Shown: piece by piece, positions 1-5,302 of the stretch
Numbering within the stretch: the stretch's first letter is position 1
How the letters are laid out: every line of letters begins with the position of its first letter
NCBI GenBank assembly: GCA_965364735.1
Contig: CBDTYW010000118.1
Location: 1 to 10,925, forward strand
Reading direction: 5' to 3'
DNA length: 10,925 nt
DNA from: CBDTYW01 sp965364735
Lineage (GTDB): Bacteria > Actinomycetota > Nitriliruptoria > Nitriliruptorales > Nitriliruptoraceae
Position numbers and translations under genes: made by a program
Notes under the pieces: model-generated
Told to the model about the DNA's origin: nothing
What the model saw: only the letters and a program-made list of their open reading frames with translations
Database searches by the model: none

Positions 1-94
1 CCGTCGCGGCGTTGGCCCGATCGTCGTCGCGTGCCGGGACCGACGCCATCCGGGCGCGCAGCGTGGCGAGATCGATCGGCACGCTGGTCTCCAT
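1..94 (-). CDS. N-terminal fragment of an unidentified divergent gene (partial)
   Basis: Read on the minus strand from an ATG at 94-92, an open frame of 31 codons runs off the window edge. It begins METSVPIDLATLRARM and continues with SVPARDDDRANAAT. About 28 of the 31 codons end in G or C, the bias of the confirmed genes here. The competing plus-strand frames over the same bases have weaker third-position bias, and none continues into a recognisable protein. The start lies about 110 bp from fdhD and divergent from it, so the gap may hold a bidirectional promoter. No clear Shine-Dalgarno sequence precedes the ATG; a TACTGT box (plus-strand 115-120) could be its -10 element with a very short leader. 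The product cannot be identified from 31 residues. The call rests only on codon bias and arrangement. Confidence 0.45.
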   Translation of the reverse strand, partial: METSVPIDLATLRARMASVPARDDDRANAAT

Positions 95-153
95 CGGGCG
101 GGCGGACCCGGTTGACAGTAGGCAAGGGCTGCCGGGCCTGCGCACCCCGCCAC

Positions 154-159
154 TAGGCT
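154..159 (+). promoter_or_regulatory. Candidate -10 box (TAGGCT) for the fdhD operon
   Basis: TAGGCT fits the TANNNT -10 pattern and sits in the context CACTAGGCTG. A similar CTAG-type box, TAGTCT, lies ahead of the second operon at 7875-7880. Transcription starting about 7 nt downstream would give a leader of roughly 40 nt before the fdhD ATG. No convincing -35 hexamer lies 16-18 nt upstream. Support is positional plus the recurrence of the motif. Confidence 0.35.
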
Positions 160-160
160 G

Positions 161-202
161 GCCGCCGGTGCAGGGCGGCGACAACGCCGCGGGAGGACGG
201 CG
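161..202 (+). promoter_or_regulatory. Overlapping inverted repeats in the fdhD leader (possible alternative hairpins)
   Basis: Three perfect GC stems share segments. Stem A pairs GCCGCC (161-166) with GGCGGC (174-179). Stem B pairs GCGGCG (175-180) with CGCCGC (185-190) across an ACAA tetraloop. Stem C pairs CGCCG (185-189) with CGGCG (198-202) and puts the GGGAGGA ribosome-binding site in its 8-nt loop. B excludes both A and C, while A and C can coexist. The pairings are directly visible. That they form or regulate fdhD is inference, and short GC stems are common by chance at this base composition. Confidence 0.35.
191..197 (+). promoter_or_regulatory. Shine-Dalgarno sequence of fdhD (GGGAGGA)
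   Basis: GGGAGGA lies 8 nt before the ATG at 206. It is the strongest ribosome-binding site in the window and fixes the fdhD start at 206. Confidence 0.8.
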
Positions 203-205
203 AAC

Positions 206-1096
206 ATGGTGCGCAGCGACGGTCTGCTGGCGGGCAGCGAGCTGGCGACGACGCCCGTCCGCCGTCGCGTCGGCGCCTCGCAGAGGGTGTCCGTACGGCG
301 ACTCGGCGAGGATGCCCGGCCTCCGGACGATCGCGTCGTCGCCGAGGAGCCCCTCGAGATCCGCGTGCAGGGAACGGACCGCGTCGTTGATCTCGGCGTC
401 ACCATGCGCACGCCCGGCGCCGACCTCGACCTCGCGGTCGGGTGGGCCGCGAGCGAGGGCCTGCTGATCGGGTCGAGCGATCTTGCGGGGGCCCGCTACT
501 GCGTCACGGGGCTCGCGGACGAGCAGCAGTTCAACACTGTCACCGTCGACCTGCGGGGGCCGATACCGGCCGGCGTCGTCGTGGCGCGCAGCCGCGTCGT
601 GACGTCGGCGTGCGGCGTGTGCGGCTCGGACATCGTCGCGGATCTGAGCGCGCGTGGTCTTCTCCCTGTCGAGGACCCCGTGCGGGTTGGCGCTGACGTC
701 GTGCTCGCGCTGCCGGACCGCCTGCGTGACGAGCAGCCGCTCTTCGCGCGGACCGGCGGCATTCACGCCGCCGCGAGGTGTTCTCCGGCCGGCGAGATCC
801 TGGCAGCGCGCGAGGACGTCGGGCGGCACAACGCCGTCGACAAGCTGATCGGTGCGGGGCTGCGCGAGGGCGTCGATGCCTGGACAGGTCAGGTCCTGCT
901 GCTGTCCGGGCGCATCGGCTACGAGCTCGTCGCGAAGGCCGTCGTGGCGCGGGTGCCCGTCGTCGCGGCGGTCGGCGCGCCGACGAGCCTCGCCGTGGAG
1001 GTCGCGAAGCAGTTCAACATCACGCTGGTGGGTTTCGTCCGCGATGGACGGGGAAACGTCTACAGCGGCGCCCACCGCATCGAGGAGTCCACGTGA
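206..1096 (+). CDS. fdhD: Formate dehydrogenase accessory sulfurtransferase FdhD
   Basis: FdhD is a cytoplasmic sulfurtransferase that moves sulfur from a cysteine desulfurase to the Mo-bis(MGD) cofactor, a step required for active formate dehydrogenases. The 296-residue product has the family hallmarks. The CxxC loop is SACGVCG at residues 134-140, with Cys136 and Cys139. The pterin-pocket motifs are TGGIHAA at 183-189 and REDVGRHNAVDK at 202-213, followed by SGRIGYELVAKA at 234-245. Length is close to the usual 270-300 residues, with an N-terminal extension of about 25 residues that shows no motif. The ATG is supported by GGGAGGA 8 nt upstream. The stop codon overlaps the GTG of the next gene, a molybdopterin oxidoreductase, which is its probable client. 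The assignment is firm; which of the two molybdoenzymes in the window it serves is inferred from adjacency. Confidence 0.96.
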   Translation: MVRSDGLLAGSELATTPVRRRVGASQRVSVRRLGEDARPPDDRVVAEEPLEIRVQGTDRVVDLGVTMRTPGADLDLAVGWAASEGLLIGSSDLAGARYCVTGLADEQQFNTVTVDLRGPIPAGVVVARSRVVTSACGVCGSDIVADLSARGLLPVEDPVRVGADVVLALPDRLRDEQPLFARTGGIHAAARCSPAGEILAAREDVGRHNAVDKLIGAGLREGVDAWTGQVLLLSGRIGYELVAKAVVARVPVVAAVGAPTSLAVEVAKQFNITLVGFVRDGRGNVYSGAHRIEEST

Positions 1097-3429
1097 GCAC
1101 ACGACACGTCGAGGGCGCAGAGCCGCCCGTCGATCACACGAAGCTCCGCGTCGAGGCCCCCCACGAGGTCGCAGCCGGCGTCCCCGCCGTCCTGCAGACC
1201 GCGCGTCACGCGCTGCGCCGGCTGGGCGGACGCGACACCATCCGGCTGCTCCACGAGGTCAACCAGCACGACGGCTTCGACTGCCCGTCATGTGCGTGGC
1301 CGGATCCCCGGCACCGCAGCTACGCAGAGTTCTGCGAGAACGGCGCCAAGGCGGTCGCCGACGCGGGCACGAGCGCCCGCGCGACTCCAGCGACGTTCGC
1401 GGAGTGGAGCCTGACGGCGCTGCGCGCGCAGCCCGACCGCTTCGTCAACGAGCTCGGCCGCATCACCGAGCCGTTGATCCGGCGTCCCGGCCACGACCAC
1501 TACGAGCCCATCGGGTGGGACGATGCCTTCGACGTCGTGGCCGAGCACCTGGTCGGGCTCGATCACCCGGACCAGGCATCGTTCTACACGTCAGGACGCA
1601 CGTCCAACGAGGCGGCGTTTCTCTACCAGCTGTTCGTCCGCGCCTTCGGGACCAACAACCTGCCCGACTGCTCGAACATGTGCCACGAGTCCTCCGGCGC
1701 AGCGCTCGGCGCCAGCATCGGCATCGGCAAGGGCACCGTCCTCCTGGACGACTTCGACCGGGCTGAGCTGATCCTGGTCATGGGCCAGAACCCGGGGACC
1801 AACCATCCGCGGATGTTGACGGCGCTGCAGCAGGCCGTCGAGTCAGGCGCCGAGATCGTCTCGATCAACCCCTTGTTCGAGACGGGGCTGCGGTCCGTCC
1901 GCAACCCGCAGGACTTCGCCCAGGGCTACCGACGCCCGCTCCGCGCCATGAAGGCGGCCGTCCACGCGACCCCGCTGGCCTCCACGCACCTCCCGGTCCG
2001 CATCGGCGGCGACCTGGCCCTCATGACCGGCGTCGTCAAGACCCTCATCGCGACGGGCGGGGTCGCACGTGACTTCGTCGACGAGCGCACGAGCGGCTTC
2101 GCTGACCTCGCTGCCCACGTCGCGACCGTCGGATGGGACCTGATCGTCGACGAGTCCGGCATCCCGCGGGCCGACATCGAGGCGCTCGCGGCGAAGATCG
2201 CGGCGACCGACAAGATCATCATCTGCTGGGCCATGGGTCTGACACAGCACGGGCACGCCGTCGCCACCCTCAGGCAGGTCGCCAACGTCGCGCTGCTGCG
2301 CGGCGCCATCGGCAAGCCGGGAGCAGGGCTCTGTCCGGTGCGCGGGCACTCGAACGTCCAGGGCGACCGGACCGTCGGCATCTGGGAGAAGATGCCGGAT
2401 GCCTTCCTCGACCGGCTCGGGCAGCGCTTCTCCTTCTCGCCGCCGAGGGAGCACGGACACGACACGGTCAACACCATCCGGGCCCTGCACGACGGGCGCG
2501 TCCGCGTGCTGATGTGCATGGGCGGCAACCTGCTCGGCGCGGCGCCGGACACGCACTTCACCGCTGAGGCGCTCGAGCGCGCGGACCTCACCGTCCACGT
2601 GTCGACGCACCCGAACCGCGCCCACCTCGTGCCGGGCGCCACCTCGCTCATCCTGCCATGCCTGACGCGGACCGAACGCGACGAGCAGGCGAGCGGTCCG
2701 CAGTTCGTGACGGTCGAGAACTCGATGGGCATCGTGACGCGGTCGCAGGGCAAGAGCACGCCGGCGAGCCCGAGCCTCCGCTCGGAGCCGGCCATCGTCG
2801 CAGGGATCGCGAAGGCGACGCTCGGGCGGATCCCCGGCGCGCCGGCGATCGACTGGGACCACCTCGTCGCGGATCACGATCATGTCCGTGACGCCATCGA
2901 GGACGTGGTCGACGGGTTCGACGGCTACAACGTCAACGTCCGACGACCGGGAGGTTTCGCGCTGCCGAACCCGCCGCGTGAAGGCAGGTTCGAGCTGCCG
3001 GGCGGTCGTGCGCAGCTCGCTGTCCTGGACATCCCGGTCACGGAGCTCGCCGACCGTGAGCTCGTCATGATGACGATCCGGAGCCACGACCAGTTCAACA
3101 CGACGATCTATGGCGACGACGACCGCTACCGCGGCATCCTGGGTGGACGACGCGTCGTGCTGGTCAACGCGGACGACCTCGCTGACCGGGGGTTGGTCAC
3201 GGGCGATCTCGTCGATCTCGTCTCGCGTGACCAGGGCGTCGAGCGTCGAGCCGACCAGTTCGCCTGCGTTGCCTACGACATCCCGCGCGGTTGCGTCGCG
3301 ACCTACTTCCCGGAGGCGAACGCGATCATCCCGATCGACCGGGTTGCCAAGGGCTCCAACACCCCGTCGTCGAAGTGGGTCCCCGTGACCCTCGACGCGA
3401 TCGGTGCCCACATCGACATCGAAGGCTGA
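1093..3429 (+). CDS. FdhF/YdeP-family molybdopterin oxidoreductase (formate dehydrogenase-like alpha subunit)
   Basis: This is the catalytic subunit of a bis-MGD enzyme in the FdhF/YdeP/CbbB clade of the DMSO reductase superfamily, 778 residues. Visible family signatures are GFDCPSCAWPDP at 61-72, EFCENGAKA at 79-87, DCSNMCHESSG at 192-202, RGHSNVQGDRTVGI at 417-430 and RSHDQFNTTIYG at 663-674. Cys197-His198 aligns by context with the Sec/Cys-His active-site pair of formate dehydrogenases, so Cys197 is the probable Mo ligand; the codon is TGC, not UGA. In the N-terminal cluster region, Cys64, Cys67 and Cys81 remain, while the place of the third Cys of a CxxCxxxC motif is Asp71. The GTG at 1093 overlaps the fdhD stop and has GAGGAG 5 nt upstream; an in-frame extension upstream lies inside fdhD and was rejected. 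No signal peptide is seen, so it is probably cytoplasmic. Formate is the likely but unproven substrate. Family members are described as having unknown partners, and none is encoded here. Confidence 0.93.
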   Translation: MSTRHVEGAEPPVDHTKLRVEAPHEVAAGVPAVLQTARHALRRLGGRDTIRLLHEVNQHDGFDCPSCAWPDPRHRSYAEFCENGAKAVADAGTSARATPATFAEWSLTALRAQPDRFVNELGRITEPLIRRPGHDHYEPIGWDDAFDVVAEHLVGLDHPDQASFYTSGRTSNEAAFLYQLFVRAFGTNNLPDCSNMCHESSGAALGASIGIGKGTVLLDDFDRAELILVMGQNPGTNHPRMLTALQQAVESGAEIVSINPLFETGLRSVRNPQDFAQGYRRPLRAMKAAVHATPLASTHLPVRIGGDLALMTGVVKTLIATGGVARDFVDERTSGFADLAAHVATVGWDLIVDESGIPRADIEALAAKIAATDKIIICWAMGLTQHGHAVATLRQVANVALLRGAIGKPGAGLCPVRGHSNVQGDRTVGIWEKMPDAFLDRLGQRFSFSPPREHGHDTVNTIRALHDGRVRVLMCMGGNLLGAAPDTHFTAEALERADLTVHVSTHPNRAHLVPGATSLILPCLTRTERDEQASGPQFVTVENSMGIVTRSQGKSTPASPSLRSEPAIVAGIAKATLGRIPGAPAIDWDHLVADHDHVRDAIEDVVDGFDGYNVNVRRPGGFALPNPPREGRFELPGGRAQLAVLDIPVTELADRELVMMTIRSHDQFNTTIYGDDDRYRGILGGRRVVLVNADDLADRGLVTGDLVDLVSRDQGVERRADQFACVAYDIPRGCVATYFPEANAIIPIDRVAKGSNTPSSKWVPVTLDAIGAHIDIEG

Positions 3430-3431
3430 CC

Positions 3432-3884
3432 ATGCGCAGCGTCCGTCGCCAGCTCCATGTCCCGGCCTCCCCGGAGGCGGTCTGGGCGGTGATCCGTGAC
3501 TTCGACAGCTACGAGACCCTCTACGTCGGCGCGACACGCTTCGACCCGATCGTCTCCGATGACGGCGGGGAGCGCTACGAGGTCCGGCTCCGCGTCGGGT
3601 CGTCCGCGGTCGGCGGCTCGATCCTCGTGACCGTCGACGACGCACCCAAGGTCCTCGCGTGGGTCAGCGACTCCGGCGTCGCGCAGGAAGGGCGCTGGAT
3701 CCTCACACCGGCTGAAGGCGGGACTGACGTCGTGGTCGAGTTCGGCTACCAGCTCGTCGGTGGCCTCGGCTCCCGTCTCGTCGAGCGACTCGCTGCCACG
3801 ATCATCAGCCGCCAGCTGTGGGCGACGCTGCACCAGGTTCGTCACCGCGCACGGTTCGGCATGGGGACCGGGGCCCAGGCATGA
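3432..3884 (+). CDS. SRPBCC-fold protein (polyketide cyclase/START-like family)
   Basis: This is a 150-residue protein with the layout of a single SRPBCC (Bet v 1/START-like) ligand-binding domain. It has a first beta strand (RSVRRQLHVPASPE) and the characteristic PASPEAVWAVIRDFDSY helix at about 11-27. A run of antiparallel strands follows, and a long C-terminal helix spans about 111-140 (LGSRLVERLAATIISRQLWA and beyond). Such domains bind hydrophobic ligands or act as cyclases or chaperones; the specific role cannot be read from sequence. The CoxG proteins of CO dehydrogenase operons share this fold and associate with molybdoenzyme maturation, which makes a helper role for the upstream oxidoreductase conceivable, but this is inference. 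The gene starts 2 nt after the oxidoreductase stop and ends in an ATGA overlap with the ribonuclease gene. A weak GAAGG lies upstream of the ATG. There is no signal peptide or membrane span. Confidence 0.8.
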   Translation: MRSVRRQLHVPASPEAVWAVIRDFDSYETLYVGATRFDPIVSDDGGERYEVRLRVGSSAVGGSILVTVDDAPKVLAWVSDSGVAQEGRWILTPAEGGTDVVVEFGYQLVGGLGSRLVERLAATIISRQLWATLHQVRHRARFGMGTGAQA

Positions 3885-5302
3885 CCCGTCGCCGGGTTCG
3901 GCTGGAGGTCGACGACGCGAACCTGCGCGAAGGGTTCTCGCGCATCCGACGCGAGCACGACGTGCCGTCCGCGTTCCCCGACGACGCCGAGGCCGCGGCG
4001 TCGTCGGCCGTCGATCGCCTCGATCTGTCCGGTCACGTCGACCGCACGGACATCGCCTTCGTCACGATCGACCCGCCCGGCAGCCGGGACCTCGACCAGG
4101 CGCTCCACGTCGAGCCCGCGGCGAACGGTGGCTCGCGCGTCCGCTACGCGATCGCGGACGTCGGCGCCTTCGTTCGGGTGGGTGACCCGGTCGATCTCGA
4201 GGCGCGGAGACGAGGGGTCACGACGTACCTGCCGGACGGGAGCGCGCCGCTCCATCCGCGGGTCCTGAGCGAGGATGCAGCGAGTCTGGTCGCGGGGCAC
4301 GACCGCCCCGCGGTGCTGCACACCATCGTGCTGGACGCGACCGGCGTCGTCCGCGACGCAACGGTGGAGCGGGCGGTCGTCCGAAGCCGGGAGCAGCTGA
4401 GCTACGAGGAGGCTCAGCGTCGGATCGACGTCGCGGGCGACCCGATGCTCACCATGTTGCTCCAGGTCGGTCGCGTTCGGCAGGAGCGGGAGTGGCTGCG
4501 GGGCGGGATCTCCCTCCCGCTGGCCGACCAGGAGTTCCGCCGGACGCCGCTGGGCTACACGCTGGAGTACCGCCGGTCGCTTCCGGTCGAGGAGGCGTCA
4601 GCACAGGTCTCGCTGCTGACCGGCATCGTCGCGTCTCGCCGCATGCTCGCCGGGGGCGTCGGGATCCTGCGGACGCTCCCGCCACCGACCGACGAGGTCC
4701 TGGCGGTGCTGCGCGAGCGTGCTCACGCGCTGGCCGTCGCGTGGCCGGAGGGGATCACCTACGCGAGCTGGCTGCGGAGCATGTCCGCGGAGGACCCGCG
4801 GCACCAGGCGCTCGTCACCGCTGCCACGAGCACGCTGCGAGGCGCAGGCTGGGTCGCGTTCGACGGGGCGCCTCCAGCCCAGCCGCTGCACGGGGCGATC
4901 GCGTCGACCTACGCTCACGTCACCGCGCCGCTCCGCCGGCTCGTCGACCGCTACGCGAACGAGGTCCTGCTCGCGCTCGCGGCAGGGCGCTCGCCCGACG
5001 CTGAGGTCCGTGCCGCTCTGTCGGACGTGGCCAAGGACATGTCGGACGGCAGCCGCCGCGCCAACGGCGCCGCACGGGCGGCGCTGGATCTGGGTGAGTC
5101 ACTCGTGTTGCTCGCGCGTCGCGGTGAGGTGCTCGTCGGCGTCGTGGTCGATGATCGCGGGAAGCGCCCGCAGGTGCAGCTGGCCGACCCGGCCGTGGTT
5201 GCGCCGCTGGACGTCGCGCGCGGCGACGTCGGTGCGGGCCAACGCGTCCGGGTGAAGGTCACCGCGGCCGGTGACCGCGTTCGGCTCGAGCTGGCCGAGT
5301 GA
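3881..5302 (+). CDS. RNB-domain exoribonuclease (RNase II/R superfamily, compact form)
   Basis: The 473-residue protein has the RNB catalytic domain of 3'-5' hydrolytic exoribonucleases. The metal-binding signature is TIDPPGSRDLDQA at 62-74, with Asp64, Asp70 and Asp72 matching Asp201, Asp207 and Asp209 of E. coli RNase II. The fourth acidic position (Asp210 there) is Gln73 here. The conserved RNA-contact segment YAHVTAPLRRLVDRYANE lies at 344-361. The C-terminal stretch, about 405-473, looks like a reduced S1-type beta barrel. RNase II and RNase R are about 640-810 residues and carry N-terminal cold-shock domains. Here the RNB core starts almost at once, so those RNA-binding domains are absent. 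The ATG at 3881 overlaps the previous stop (ATGA); longer in-frame extensions lie inside the SRPBCC gene. The stop overlaps the helicase GTG, suggesting coupled production with HrpB. The family is certain; activity and substrate are not. Confidence 0.9.
   Translation: MTRRRVRLEVDDANLREGFSRIRREHDVPSAFPDDAEAAASSAVDRLDLSGHVDRTDIAFVTIDPPGSRDLDQALHVEPAANGGSRVRYAIADVGAFVRVGDPVDLEARRRGVTTYLPDGSAPLHPRVLSEDAASLVAGHDRPAVLHTIVLDATGVVRDATVERAVVRSREQLSYEEAQRRIDVAGDPMLTMLLQVGRVRQEREWLRGGISLPLADQEFRRTPLGYTLEYRRSLPVEEASAQVSLLTGIVASRRMLAGGVGILRTLPPPTDEVLAVLRERAHALAVAWPEGITYASWLRSMSAEDPRHQALVTAATSTLRGAGWVAFDGAPPAQPLHGAIASTYAHVTAPLRRLVDRYANEVLLALAAGRSPDAEVRAALSDVAKDMSDGSRRANGAARAALDLGESLVLLARRGEVLVGVVVDDRGKRPQVQLADPAVVAPLDVARGDVGAGQRVRVKVTAAGDRVRLELAE

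Larger units (their letters stand above)
95..205. promoter_or_regulatory. Intergenic regulatory region upstream of fdhD
   Basis: This 111-nt gap between the probable divergent gene and fdhD contains a TTGACA hexamer (112-117) and a TAGGCT box (154-159). It also contains several GC-rich inverted repeats (161-202) and a strong Shine-Dalgarno sequence (191-197). TTGACA and TAGGCT are 36 nt apart, too far to be the -35 and -10 of one sigma-70-type promoter, so they are not paired here. No further coding sequence was recognised in the gap. Confidence 0.5.

Noticed and set aside
112..159. TTGACA (112-117) with TAGGCT (154-159) as one sigma-70 promoter
   Set aside because: The spacer is 36 nt instead of about 17, and no -10-like hexamer lies at the right distance from TTGACA.
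95..205. Molybdenum cofactor (Moco) riboswitch upstream of fdhD
   Set aside because: The leader after the likely promoter is only about 40 nt, too short for the known Moco RNA fold, and I did not recognise its conserved core.
12..467. Plus-strand open frame overlapping the start of fdhD
   Set aside because: The product is low-complexity Arg/Ser/Ala sequence, has no motif, and overlaps fdhD in another frame where fdhD is certain.
778..1092. In-frame upstream extension of the FdhF/YdeP-type gene
   Set aside because: The extension lies inside fdhD and translates to Arg/Ala-rich shadow sequence. The GTG at 1093 has a Shine-Dalgarno and gives the normal family N-terminus.
1843..3645. 600-codon open frame on the minus strand
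   Set aside because: It lies antisense to the well-supported FdhF/YdeP-type gene and SRPBCC gene. The translation is Arg/Asp-rich with no domain; it reflects the lack of stops in GC-rich antisense frames.
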